This document shows positions 7,712-15,409 of a stretch of DNA of 25,758 nt, in pieces (within the stretch, counting starts at the first letter, position 1; each line of letters opens with the position of its first letter). The notes beneath the pieces are model-generated. The model was not told where the DNA came from. It saw only the letters and a program-made list of their open reading frames with translations, and searched no databases. Made by a program: the position numbers and the translations under genes. Source of the stretch: CAYSFW01 sp050329935 (GTDB taxonomy: Bacteria > Pseudomonadota > Gammaproteobacteria > UWMA-0217); the NCBI GenBank assembly GCA_050329935.1, contig JBHJOI010000030.1:1-25758 (forward strand), in the 5' to 3' direction.

Positions 7712-7753
7712 CTTATAGCCTACTGCGCGCCGCAGAGTATTAATCTATGTCAA
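7712..7753 (-). promoter_or_regulatory. Candidate FNR-type class II promoter of the truncated hemoglobin gene
   Basis: On the - strand TTGAC-ATAG-ATTAA (7740-7753) matches 8 of 10 conserved positions of the FNR consensus. A -10 like TATAAG lies at 7717-7712. If transcription begins 7 bases after that hexamer (7705), the box is centred at -41.5, the classical position for FNR or CRP activation. The spacing is computed from the sequence; the regulator is inferred. Confidence 0.5.
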
Positions 7754-8017
7754 TATTGCATCAGTCCATACGGCAACAACCTCGGCGCGGCTTGCGGTGA
7801 GTCGGTCGGCCAAACGGTCCGCATGGCGTCTTAGGAGCAACGTGCACGCGCGAGTGTGTTGCGATGCGTTGATCGGTTACCGTCGCGCCGTGACCCGCGC
7901 GTCGCTTGAAAATCCTTGTCCTACTTGAAGATAACGACAAATTCTTTTGCAATTGGTCCGGCGCTTAGGCATCATTAAACCACCGTACATCCGCGACGGG
8001 CTTCAGTTCTCGATTCT

Positions 8018-8069
8018 CGTGCTATTGGTTGAGGTCTGATGTGTTACTTGTCCAATAGCACGTTTTTTT
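8018..8069 (+). terminator. Intrinsic terminator in the leader of the RRM gene (possible attenuator)
   Basis: Perfect 11-bp arms (8018-8028, CGTGCTATTGG, and 8052-8062) enclose a 23-base loop and are followed directly by seven T residues (8063-8069). The hairpin ends 16 bases before the first possible start codon of the RRM gene and reads towards it. It could be an attenuator for that gene or the end of a short upstream transcript. Confidence 0.75.
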
Positions 8070-8088
8070 CGAGTGTAGGTAAGTCGTG

Positions 8089-8406
8089 GTGAACATTTAC
8101 GTTGGAAATCTGCCGTACCGTCTGGAAGAGGACGAGCTACGCAGTGCCTTTGCCGCCTTTGGCGAGGTTTCGCTGGTGAAGGTCGTGATCGATCGTGAAA
8201 CCGGCAAGTCAAAGGGGTTCGGGTTCGTAGAGATGCCGGTCCAGGCGGAAGCCGAGGAAGCAATCCGGCAGCTCAACGGCCAGGATTTCAAAGGCCGTAG
8301 TCTGCGTGTCAATGAAGCCCGTCCCCGCGAGAACAACGGCGGTGGTGGTTTCGGCGGTCGCCCGCCGCGTTCGGACGGCGGTGGAAAGCGCTTCCAGCGG
8401 TACTAA
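8089..8406 (+). CDS. RRM-type RNA-binding protein, glycine-rich tail
   Basis: The protein is about 105 residues long. It has one RNA recognition motif with RNP2 (I-Y-V-G-N-L) near the N-terminus and RNP1 (K-G-F-G-F-V-E-M) at about residues 43-50, followed by a glycine- and arginine-rich tail ending in R-F-Q-R-Y. Bacterial proteins of this kind resemble the cyanobacterial Rbp family and bind single-stranded RNA, often with cold- or stress-dependent expression. Two GTG codons at 8086 and 8089 could start it. I prefer 8089 because relatives begin M-N-I-Y-V-G-N and the AGG at 8077-8079 is then 9 bases away. An intrinsic terminator immediately upstream suggests control by premature termination, possibly by the protein itself. 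The target RNAs are unknown. Confidence 0.9.
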   Translation: MNIYVGNLPYRLEEDELRSAFAAFGEVSLVKVVIDRETGKSKGFGFVEMPVQAEAEEAIRQLNGQDFKGRSLRVNEARPRENNGGGGFGGRPPRSDGGGKRFQRY

Positions 8407-8418
8407 ATATCGTTTTGG

Positions 8419-8445
8419 GCTCCGCCGGGGTTCGCCCGGCGGAGC
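8419..8445 (+). terminator. GC-rich hairpin after the RRM gene
   Basis: An 11-bp perfect stem (8419-8429, GCTCCGCCGGG, with 8435-8445) closes a five-base loop 13 bases after the stop codon. No T-tract follows, so the terminator call rests on position and stem strength. Confidence 0.6.
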
Positions 8446-8531
8446 GACTCAGTAAATATTTCCTGCCAATGTACGAGACACCGCTTTCCAGGTGCGCTCG
8501 CGAAATGTCTCGCATATTTTTACGTCGTCGC

Positions 8532-8537
8532 TATAAT
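8532..8537 (+). promoter_or_regulatory. Consensus -10 hexamer of typA
   Basis: A perfect TATAAT lies 32 bases before the GTG start of typA. The -35 region, around 8508-8514, is poor, so an activator or extended contacts may help. Confidence 0.6.
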
Positions 8538-8569
8538 CGCGCATCCTCAACCGCCGCGCGTCTATATTT

Positions 8570-10387
8570 GTGATCGAGTATCTCCGCAATATCGCCATTA
8601 TCGCCCACGTCGACCATGGCAAGACGACATTGGTCGATCAGTTGCTCAAACAGTCCGATACCCTTGATGCGCGTACCCATCTCGAAGAGCGCGCGATGGA
8701 TTCGAACGCGTTGGAGCGCGAGCGCGGCATTACCATTCTCGCCAAGAACACGGCGGTCAAATGGGGCAAATACCGCGTCAATATTGTAGACACGCCGGGA
8801 CACGCGGACTTTGGCGGTGAAGTCGAGCGCGTACTATCGATGGTCGACTCCGTGCTGTTGCTCGTGGACGCGGTGGATGGCCCGATGCCACAAACGCGGT
8901 TTGTGACCCAAAAGGCGCTGTCGCGCGGTCTCAAACCGATTGTCGTGATCAACAAGGTTGACCGTCCGGGGGCACGTCCATCCTGGGTGCTCGATCAAAC
9001 GTTCGATTTGTTCGATCGTTTAGGCGCGACCGAGGAGCAGTTGGATTTTCCGGTGGTGTATGCCTCGGGGCTCAACGGATTCTCGGGCCTGACCGACGAT
9101 GTGCACGAAGGCACGCTAAAGCCGCTGTTCGAAACAATAGTCAAGTACGTTCATCCACCCCAGGTTGATATTGAGGGGCCCTTTCAGTTGCAGGTCAGCC
9201 AGCTTGACTACAACAGCTACGTTGGCGTCATCGGCATCGGCCGCATCGCTCGTGGGCGGGTCCGGACGAATTCGCCGGTCATTATCGTCGATCAGGACGG
9301 CGCTCGGCGCAATGGCAGGGTTCTGCAGATCTTTGGGTTCCTGGGGCTGGAGCGCGTCGAGGTGCCCGAGGCTTCCGCCGGTGACATCATCGCGTTTACG
9401 GGCATCAACGAGTTGTACATCTCTGATACCTTGTGCGAGCCCAACGCGGTCGAGGCGCTGGCGCCGCTACAGGTGGACGAACCGACCGTCAGTATGACCT
9501 TTCAGGTCAATAACTCGCCGTTCGCGGGACGCGACGGGAAGTACATCACCAGCCGCCAAGTTCGCGAGCGCCTGTCGCGCGAACTGTTGCATAACGTCGC
9601 GCTACGGGTCGAAGATACCGTCGATCCCGATAAGTTCAAGGTCTCCGGCCGTGGTGAGCTCCATCTCGCGATTCTCATCGAGAATATGCGGCGTGAGGGT
9701 TATGAGCTTGGCGTGTCACGCCCGGAAGTCATTTTGCGCGAGGTTGACGGGGAGAAGCACGAGCCGTTCGAGCAATTGACGATCGACGTTGAGGAGACCC
9801 ACCAAGGCACCATCATGGAGCGCATGGGGCAGCGTGGCGCCGAGTTGAAGAACATGGAGCCCGATGGTCGCGGCCGGGTTCGCCTCGATTACATCATTCC
9901 CTCGCGCGGCCTGATCGGCTTCCGTACCGAGTTCTTGACCGCAACCCAAGGCACCGGACTGCTGTACAGCGTTTTCAACCACTACGGACCGCAGAAAAAG
10001 GGCAGTTACGGGCAGCGTATCAATGGTGTGTTGATCGCCAACGGTGCCGGCAAGGCACTGGCATATGCGCTGTTTAACTTGCAGGAGCGCGGCCGGTTAT
10101 TCCTCGGTCACGGCGAAGAAGTTTACGAGGGGATGATCATCGGTATTCACTCGCGCGATAACGACTTGGTCGTCAACCCATTGAAGGCCAAGCAATTAAC
10201 CAATATCCGCGCCGCCGGCTCGGATGAAAACATCATTCTGACCCCACCCATTCGAATGTCACTGGAACAGGCGCTCGAATTCATCGATGACGACGAATTG
10301 GTCGAGGTGACACCGAACCATATCCGTTTGCGGAAAAAACTGCTGCTTGAACACGAGCGGCGTCGTTCTGACCGTAGCGGGGCCTGA
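8570..10387 (+). CDS. typA: Ribosome-associated translational GTPase BipA/TypA
   Basis: At 605 residues it has the usual length and the complete order of BipA. The GTPase domain has G1 A-H-V-D-H-G-K-T (12-19), G2 E-R-G-I-T-I, G3 D-T-P-G-H-A-D-F and G4 N-K-V-D. Domain II, two EF-G-like domains and the BipA-specific C-terminal domain follow, with P-S-R-G-L-I-G-F-R and N-H-Y-G-P. Known BipA acts on 70S ribosomes in 50S assembly and in growth at low temperature or under stress. The GTG start is preferred because it gives the canonical M-I-E-Y-L-R-N-I-A N-terminus. It has a near-consensus -10 upstream and no gene close enough to share an operon. The neighbouring RRM gene, also potentially cold-linked, lies just in front but is separated by a hairpin. 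Confidence 0.98.
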   Translation: MIEYLRNIAIIAHVDHGKTTLVDQLLKQSDTLDARTHLEERAMDSNALERERGITILAKNTAVKWGKYRVNIVDTPGHADFGGEVERVLSMVDSVLLLVDAVDGPMPQTRFVTQKALSRGLKPIVVINKVDRPGARPSWVLDQTFDLFDRLGATEEQLDFPVVYASGLNGFSGLTDDVHEGTLKPLFETIVKYVHPPQVDIEGPFQLQVSQLDYNSYVGVIGIGRIARGRVRTNSPVIIVDQDGARRNGRVLQIFGFLGLERVEVPEASAGDIIAFTGINELYISDTLCEPNAVEALAPLQVDEPTVSMTFQVNNSPFAGRDGKYITSRQVRERLSRELLHNVALRVEDTVDPDKFKVSGRGELHLAILIENMRREGYELGVSRPEVILREVDGEKHEPFEQLTIDVEETHQGTIMERMGQRGAELKNMEPDGRGRVRLDYIIPSRGLIGFRTEFLTATQGTGLLYSVFNHYGPQKKGSYGQRINGVLIANGAGKALAYALFNLQERGRLFLGHGEEVYEGMIIGIHSRDNDLVVNPLKAKQLTNIRAAGSDENIILTPPIRMSLEQALEFIDDDELVEVTPNHIRLRKKLLLEHERRRSDRSGA

Positions 10388-10396
10388 TCGCGAACG

Positions 10397-10421
10397 CGCG
10401 GGCGACCTCCCGTCGTCCGCG
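10397..10421 (+). terminator. Hairpin after typA
   Basis: A 10-bp stem (10397-10406 with 10412-10421, one G-U pair) and a five-base loop begin 10 bases after the typA stop. No T-tract follows. The rest of the gap to 10685 shows a 7-bp inverted repeat (10473-10479 with 10521-10527) of unknown meaning and the promoter of the next gene. Confidence 0.5.
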
Positions 10422-10607
10422 GCGCTTGGCAGGTCAATTCGAACAGACTACGTTTAACGCGAAATAGCGGATTGCCTAGGGAGCGCTGCGACTGCCGGGT
10501 ACGGTGTCCTCGCTAGAAAACTAGGCACGTTTCCTGCGGGCCTGGTGATCGCATCCATGGAACCGCGTACCGCTTTATCGGAAAGTTACCGCTAGCCTTC
10601 CCATTCT

Positions 10608-10636
10608 TTGACCCAGTGCCGTCGAAGCGCTTTGAT
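10608..10636 (+). promoter_or_regulatory. Sigma-70-type promoter of the receiver-GGDEF gene
   Basis: TTGACC (10608-10613) and TTTGAT (10631-10636) are separated by 17 bases, with 9 of 12 consensus positions matched. It would give a leader of about 43 bases. Confidence 0.55.
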
Positions 10637-10685
10637 TCCGTGCTAGATTTCGTTGGAATCAACCCCCTAAATTTGCGTTGCGCCG

Positions 10686-11891
10686 ATGAGCACCCCGAAG
10701 AGCACTGTACTCGTTGCCGACGATTCTCGCGTCGTTCGCAAGGCGGTCACCAATATCCTGTCGGAAGAGTTCCTTATTCTCGAGGCGGAGAACGGTGAAC
10801 AGGCACTGACGCAACTTCATGCCAATCCGCAGGTCGGCGCCCTGTTGCTTGATTTGTGGATGCCGGACATGGACGGGTTCGAGGTGCTGGAGTCGTTGCG
10901 CGATTCGGACGACGAGCGGTTGCGCGGACTTCCCGTCATTATCGTGACCGGTCACGACGACGATGCCGAGATTCGTGTGCGCGCGAAACAACTCGGCGCA
11001 TCCGACCTCATTGGCAAACCGTTCGGCGCGGCCGAGTTACGGACCAGCGTGCAGCGCTTCGTGCGCGATACCACCGCGGTCAATGTGGTTCCGTTCCGCG
11101 CGGTCGAAGTCAAGCCGATCGATGTATCTGAAAAGGCCGCACCGATTGCGATACCCGCAGCTATCGCTACCAAACCGCCGACCGCGGAGGCATTGCGATT
11201 CGAGCGACGGGAGCTGCTACACCGCGAGGGTGCGCGTTTGGTCGATGCGTCCATCCAGCAACGGCGCCCGCTCACGGTGCTCGCATTACAGGTTGATCGC
11301 GTCAAGGGCTTGCTGCACAAGACCGATACCGAGTTTACAAAGCGTACGTTATATCGCATTTATAAGCTTATCGAGGCCGAGTCGCGGCGCAAGGATATCG
11401 TCGTGCGCTCGGGACCGACCGAGTTCGTGGTCGTTATGCCGGGAACAGACGGTAATGAGGCGCGCGAAGTTGGCAAGATGATTTACCGAGCGCTGCGCCA
11501 TACGGCGTTCAGCTACGGCGCGCTCAAGTTTCGTTTGACGCTGAGCGGCGGACTATCGGCGCCGAAGGTTTCCGAAGGCACCAGCTTCCAGCCCCTGCTT
11601 AGGTTGGCGGAGCAGCGTCGCGATCGCGCCGCTCAGGCCGGTGGTGATCAACTGGTGCTCGATGAGCCGCTCACCAGCGTCAGTCATGAACCGGCGCCAA
11701 TCAGCCTCGATGAGGCTGCGAGCAACCTCAACAGCGGGCACACCGCGTTGGTGCGTTTGCAGCTCGAGCGGCTGATGCGCAAGGCGTTTCCGCTACTCGT
11801 TTATGCGAACACCACGCTGAAGCTCGATATCGACGAAGCGGTCAAGAAAATCCATCAGAAGTTTCACACCGAACACCAGAGTGTCAATTGA
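10686..11891 (+). CDS. Response regulator with degenerate GGDEF domain
   Basis: The 401-residue protein begins with a full receiver domain: D12/D13, phosphoacceptor D56 in L-L-L-D-L-W-M-P and a G-K-P-F lysine near 116-119. A proline- and alanine-rich linker (about 130-170) follows, then a GGDEF-like fold (about 185-330). The signature loop reads G-P-T-E-F (243-247) where active diguanylate cyclases have G-G-D/E-E-F. The second glycine and the acidic third residue are replaced, so synthesis of cyclic di-GMP is unlikely; GTP or c-di-GMP binding, or a pure protein-interaction role, are alternatives. A helical tail of about 60 residues ends the protein. No kinase gene is adjacent, so it is an orphan regulator here. 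No clear ribosome binding site precedes the ATG. Confidence 0.88.
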   Translation: MSTPKSTVLVADDSRVVRKAVTNILSEEFLILEAENGEQALTQLHANPQVGALLLDLWMPDMDGFEVLESLRDSDDERLRGLPVIIVTGHDDDAEIRVRAKQLGASDLIGKPFGAAELRTSVQRFVRDTTAVNVVPFRAVEVKPIDVSEKAAPIAIPAAIATKPPTAEALRFERRELLHREGARLVDASIQQRRPLTVLALQVDRVKGLLHKTDTEFTKRTLYRIYKLIEAESRRKDIVVRSGPTEFVVVMPGTDGNEAREVGKMIYRALRHTAFSYGALKFRLTLSGGLSAPKVSEGTSFQPLLRLAEQRRDRAAQAGGDQLVLDEPLTSVSHEPAPISLDEAASNLNSGHTALVRLQLERLMRKAFPLLVYANTTLKLDIDEAVKKIHQKFHTEHQSVN

Positions 11892-12024
11892 CACGGTGGG
11901 GTCGTCTGCTGGCGCCTCAAACCACGCAACCTTCCACCTAGTAGCCTGTCAAACTTAAGATGAGACGGCTGCAAAAGTGGGAGAACGATCTGCTCTCCAC
12001 TCTGAGGGCCGATCCGGGGCCGTT

Positions 12025-12047
12025 CCCTTTCGCTCCTGGCGAAAGGG
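12025..12047. repeat. 9-bp inverted repeat (hairpin)
   Basis: CCCTTTCGC (12025-12033) and GCGAAAGGG (12039-12047) form a perfect stem with loop TCCTG, inside the structured intergenic segment. Confidence 0.8.
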
Positions 12048-12052
12048 TCGTT

Positions 12053-12070
12053 AAATAGCTACGGCTATTT
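12053..12070. repeat. 7-bp inverted repeat (hairpin)
   Basis: AAATAGC (12053-12059) and GCTATTT (12064-12070) form a perfect stem with loop TACG, directly after the preceding hairpin. Confidence 0.75.
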
Positions 12071-12213
12071 GCCTCAAAGGATCGAAAAAATGGTCTTGCT
12101 CTCCCGCTTTTTCGCTACGATTCCCTCAAGTCCGTCAGGCTCCGAGCAGTAACGCCGCTGGTGGTGAGGGTGGGCGTCGTCGCGCGAGTACCCGATAACG
12201 CACGAATAAGGCC

Positions 12214-12247
12214 AATCAGTCCGGGCCGCTATGCCCCCGGACTGATT
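12214..12247 (-). terminator. Strong hairpin downstream of the - strand unknown gene
   Basis: A perfect 12-bp stem (12214-12225, AATCAGTCCGGG, with 12236-12247) encloses a ten-base loop. It lies 13 bases beyond the stop of the - strand gene and faces the convergent receiver-GGDEF gene. No long T-tract follows on either strand, but a bidirectional terminator role is likely. Confidence 0.65.
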
Positions 12248-12260
12248 TCGGGCGCCTCGA

Positions 12261-13445
12261 TCAGTTTGGTTTCGGCAGTTCGGGAATCAGGCGGAGTTGG
12301 ACTCGGTGCATGATGTCAGTCTGAATCTGCTCAATGATTTCGAGCGCGCTTTGATTGCCGTGAATGCCCAACAGCTTGTCTTTTGCCTTGGTCTGGAAGT
12401 AGGTCAGTAAGAACGTCTCGGAGCGTATCGCGAATGCGGCCATTCGCTCGGTGCCAATCGGCAGAAATGGGTTCTGGCTATTCTTGGCGAAGATTTCCTG
12501 CTGCGCCCGGTGGTAGTGTTGAAGCAACACGACGAAGTTGACCATGCCTTCGCGGTAGCTGTTGGAGGTGTTTGCCTTGCCGGGGTGGGTTATGGCGAAG
12601 TCAATCAGCGCGTCGAGCCACTGTGTCAGTTCGGATTCGTCCAGGGGTGACGCGAGGCTGTGCAGCGCGGTCGAGGTCTTGGCGATCTCGGTGCGCACGA
12701 GGTCGATTTGACGGAGTACGGAGCTTCGATCCCGCGCCGTGGCGAGCATCGTGTGGAGTTCATCCAGGCGCAGCTGCATTGCGTCGTGGCGATTGTGCAA
12801 TGACTCCTGGCGGCTGGATTGTTGCTGGATCATTTTGACGTAGCCCGACATGACTTGGGCGCAGGCTTCCATTCGTTCGACCTGAAATAGCCGTAGCACC
12901 TCGCTGTGGACCCGGGCGTGATTGAGTAGCTTCTCGCCCGCGCGCTCAAGCATGTCATGCATCGGGGACTCGTCGACCGTGCATCGATTGAGCGTTTGGC
13001 GTGCCCGCAATAGCCGGCCGCGGTGCGCGTGAACATCGTGCACCAATCGCAGGCAACCATCGAGCGATTCCAGCAGAATCAGCGCGCCGCGATGACTGTT
13101 TTGCGTCGTTTGCGTGCGTTTGAACTTGCGGTGATTGTGAATCTTTTCGTTCAAGTCCCGCACTGGACCCGTCAAGGCGCAATGCATGGCGAGGTCGAAT
13201 GCAGCCAGCCCTTCGTCGCCTAGCACATCGCGGAGCGTTCGGCGCTGTTCGAGACTGTTGGCCTGCTGTTGTAGCAACAGGGTTTCCAAGGTGGCGGCGG
13301 ACTCAACGGGTGCGTTCGCCAGAAAATCCAGCGGTATATTACGCGGTAGCTTTTCGATGGGCAGCTTGGCGAGCTCCGACGGCGGCAGCTCGGATATCAT
13401 TTTCTGCAAGACCTGCAGCGGAATTTGAGGCGTGTTGAGGAACAT
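12261..13445 (-). CDS. Helical protein of unknown function (394 aa)
   Basis: I do not recognise this family. The 394-residue sequence has no signal peptide or membrane helix. It is rich in L, Q, R, H and E in long predicted helices; the stretch from about 190 to 270 looks like a coiled coil. A proline-rich, positionally repetitive N-terminus (about 15-45, with P-P-S-E-L-A-K-L-P and similar) precedes it. The start at 13445 (M-F-L-N-T-P-Q) is preferred over one eight codons earlier because GGGAGAG lies about 6 bases in front of it. The gene starts 43 bases after the nadA stop on the same strand, so it may be the second gene of a nadA operon, but nothing ties its product to NAD synthesis. The composition suggests a scaffold or regulator rather than an enzyme. 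Confidence 0.75.
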   Translation of the reverse strand: MFLNTPQIPLQVLQKMISELPPSELAKLPIEKLPRNIPLDFLANAPVESAATLETLLLQQQANSLEQRRTLRDVLGDEGLAAFDLAMHCALTGPVRDLNEKIHNHRKFKRTQTTQNSHRGALILLESLDGCLRLVHDVHAHRGRLLRARQTLNRCTVDESPMHDMLERAGEKLLNHARVHSEVLRLFQVERMEACAQVMSGYVKMIQQQSSRQESLHNRHDAMQLRLDELHTMLATARDRSSVLRQIDLVRTEIAKTSTALHSLASPLDESELTQWLDALIDFAITHPGKANTSNSYREGMVNFVVLLQHYHRAQQEIFAKNSQNPFLPIGTERMAAFAIRSETFLLTYFQTKAKDKLLGIHGNQSALEIIEQIQTDIMHRVQLRLIPELPKPN

Positions 13446-13488
13446 TGTGCTCTCCCTAGCAAGATACAATCCAAGCTCGCGACCGGTA

Positions 13489-14550
13489 TCAGCTCAGTGT
13501 TTTCGCGAATTCGATCATCCGCATCGTCGATTGGTACGCCTTGAGGCGGACGGATTCGTCGACCTGGATTTCGTTGCGTCCGGTTTTGAGTACGTTTAAA
13601 AGCGAGTCGATACTGTTCATTGCCATCCATGGGCAATGCGCACAACTGCGACAGGTCGCGCCGGCCCCGCCCGTGGGGGCTTCGATCAGAATCTTGTCCG
13701 GTGCCGCCTGTTGCATCTTATAAAAGATGCCCTTGTCCGTCGCAACGATCAGGTGTGAATTGGGTAGGGTTTTGGCTGCGTGAATCAGCTGAGTTGTGGA
13801 GCCAATCACAGTCGCGAGCTGTAATACCGCCTCGGGAGACTCCGGATGGACGAGGATCGCGGCATCCGGGTATTGCTCGACCAAGGCGCCCAACGCGCGC
13901 GACTTGAATTCGTCATGCACCACACAAGAGCCGTTCCACATCAGTACGTCGGCCCCGGTCACCTGCTGCACGTAGTGCCCTAGGTGCTTGTCCGGTGCCC
14001 AGAGGATCTTCTTGCCTTGCTCATCAAGATGGGCAATGAGTTTCACGGCGATGCTCGAAGTGACGACGTAGTCGGCACGCGCCTTGACCTCAGCGCTGGT
14101 ATTGGCGTACACGACGACGACACGGTCGGGATGGCGGTCGCAGAATTCGGCGAATGCATCTGCCGGACAGCCCAGATCGAGCGAACACTCAGCCTCGAGG
14201 TTGGGCATCAGTACCCGCTTTTCCGGATTCAGAATCTTGGCGGTCTCGCCCATGAAGCGTACACCGGCAACGACCAGCGTCGTCGCTGGATGCTCGTTGC
14301 CGAAGCGTGCCATATCGAGCGAGTCGGAGACGTAGCCGCCGGTTTCCTCGGCGAGGCGCTGCAGGTCCTGGTCGGTGTAATAGTGGGCGACCAGCACCGC
14401 GTCCTGACGCTTAAGCTCCTCCTTGATCTCGGCGATGATTGCGCGTTTTTCCGCCGGGTCGTGGCGCGGCAACGCTGATTCGATCGCGTCGGTACGCGGT
14501 ACGAACTCAACCGGAAAAATCAGCGGAGACAACTTTGCTTGTGAGCTCAT
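13489..14550 (-). CDS. nadA: Quinolinate synthase NadA
   Basis: At 353 residues it is close to E. coli NadA (347). NadA condenses iminoaspartate with dihydroxyacetone phosphate to quinolinate in de novo NAD synthesis and needs a [4Fe-4S] cluster. The three cluster cysteines are visible as C122 (A-E-C-S-L), C209 (G-S-C-V-V-H-D-E-F) and C306, the last in a C-R-S-C-A-H-C motif. The early H-Y-Y-T-D substrate motif is at about 56-60. I chose the ATG at 14550; a TTG start 15 codons upstream is possible but less likely. Its ribosome binding site is weak. Its partner nadB is not in the window. Confidence 0.97.
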   Translation of the reverse strand: MSSQAKLSPLIFPVEFVPRTDAIESALPRHDPAEKRAIIAEIKEELKRQDAVLVAHYYTDQDLQRLAEETGGYVSDSLDMARFGNEHPATTLVVAGVRFMGETAKILNPEKRVLMPNLEAECSLDLGCPADAFAEFCDRHPDRVVVVYANTSAEVKARADYVVTSSIAVKLIAHLDEQGKKILWAPDKHLGHYVQQVTGADVLMWNGSCVVHDEFKSRALGALVEQYPDAAILVHPESPEAVLQLATVIGSTTQLIHAAKTLPNSHLIVATDKGIFYKMQQAAPDKILIEAPTGGAGATCRSCAHCPWMAMNSIDSLLNVLKTGRNEIQVDESVRLKAYQSTMRMIEFAKTLS

Positions 14551-14629
14551 GGGTGACACTAGGATTAACGGCCTAAAGCTAATATGCTGCGGCAACTGCC
14601 TGATTTCAACCTTGGGCGCGCGAATCGTA

Positions 14630-14652
14630 CGGTAACTACCGAGGCTCGGTAG
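14630..14652. promoter_or_regulatory. Operator-like palindrome between nadA and the TlpA-like gene
   Basis: CTACCGAG-G-CTCGGTAG (14636-14652) is a perfect dyad. A third half-site CGGTA at 14630-14634 precedes it, giving alternating CGGTA/TACCG/CGGTA units, the two + units 17 bases apart. It lies between divergent genes and could bind a repressor or fold as a hairpin. Confidence 0.5.
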
Positions 14653-14691
14653 GTCGAGACGCCTGCCCTCCGCTCAACCTGAACGCACGCC

Positions 14692-15213
14692 ATGCTCGTC
14701 AAACGCCCAAAGTCTGCCCGCCGTCGCGGACTCATCCTGCTGATCGAAGTCTCGTTGTTCATCGCCTTGTATTTCGGTCTGCGCGCCTGGATGCAACGGG
14801 ACATGGTGAGCGGCGAACCGCCCGCGCTCGTATATGACGACATCCAGGGGCAACGCGTGAGTCTCACCGACTATCGCGGTAAACCGGTGTTGCTGTATTT
14901 CTGGTCGACGTGGTGCAAGGTCTGCGAATTGGAACGTGGCGCGATCGCCAAGGTCGCGGGTGATTGGCCGGTGCTGACGGTGGCGATGCAGTCCGGCGAC
15001 GCGGCGGCGCTGCGCGCGCATCAGCTTGACCATGGCATCGAGTGGCGCACGATCTCCGATGAGTTCGGTGTCATCTCCAAGGATTTTGGCGTGCCGGCCG
15101 TCCCTGCGTTTTTCGTGCTTGACGGCGATGGTCGTATCCGCTTTCGCGAAATGGGGTTTACGCCAAGCGGCACGCTGCGCTTGCGCCTCTGGCTCGTTCA
15201 ACTGCTAAGCTAA
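14692..15213 (+). CDS. Membrane-anchored thiol-disulfide oxidoreductase (TlpA/ScsD-like)
   Basis: The 173-residue protein has a basic N-terminus and one signal-anchor helix (about 14-33), then a periplasmic thioredoxin fold with the active site W-C-K-V-C (C75 and C78) and a cis-proline segment V-P-A-V-P at about 140. The size and W-C-x-V-C site fit the ScsD/TlpA group called protein disulfide oxidoreductase. Such proteins reduce or oxidise periplasmic disulfides, often in cytochrome maturation or copper resistance, but no cytochrome or copper gene lies nearby. It is divergent from nadA and shares the palindrome in between. It may be monocistronic; a hairpin follows at 15410-15431. Confidence 0.9.
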   Translation: MLVKRPKSARRRGLILLIEVSLFIALYFGLRAWMQRDMVSGEPPALVYDDIQGQRVSLTDYRGKPVLLYFWSTWCKVCELERGAIAKVAGDWPVLTVAMQSGDAAALRAHQLDHGIEWRTISDEFGVISKDFGVPAVPAFFVLDGDGRIRFREMGFTPSGTLRLRLWLVQLLS

Positions 15214-15409
15214 CGCTGAGGGTTCCCGGTTCGCCCGCGCGACCACAAAGCCTTGTTGGGTTGAGGCCGGCACACCGATCTTCCAGGTTGGTGGCCAGCG
15301 CGGATGGCAATCCGTGAATGTCGATCATGGCCCGGTGAGGCGGGTATGCCAGAAGGCGATGTCGCCGCACCTGGGTGAGTCGGGCGTGGTGGTGCTCGAG
15401 CCCATGCGG

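Larger units (their letters stand above)
7673..8085. other. 413-base divergent intergenic region between globin and RRM genes
   Basis: It contains the globin promoter region near 7712-7753, and a possible + strand promoter with TTGCAA at 7947-7952, a 17-base spacer and CATCAT at 7970-7975 (4 of 6 matches). The terminator-like hairpin at 8018-8069 ends just before the RRM gene. I see no further open reading frame with a credible start and ribosome binding site. Confidence 0.5.
11892..12260. other. 369-base intergenic region rich in inverted repeats
   Basis: No credible gene is seen. The segment 11971-12115 has related ends: AAAAGTGGGAGAAC near 11973-11986 is an inverted, imperfect copy of the GTTC/GCTCTCCCGCTTTT-like sequence near 12097-12110. 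Between them lie two short hairpins. The arrangement looks like a structured RNA or a small non-autonomous repeat element. No copy elsewhere in the window allows a test. Confidence 0.5.
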
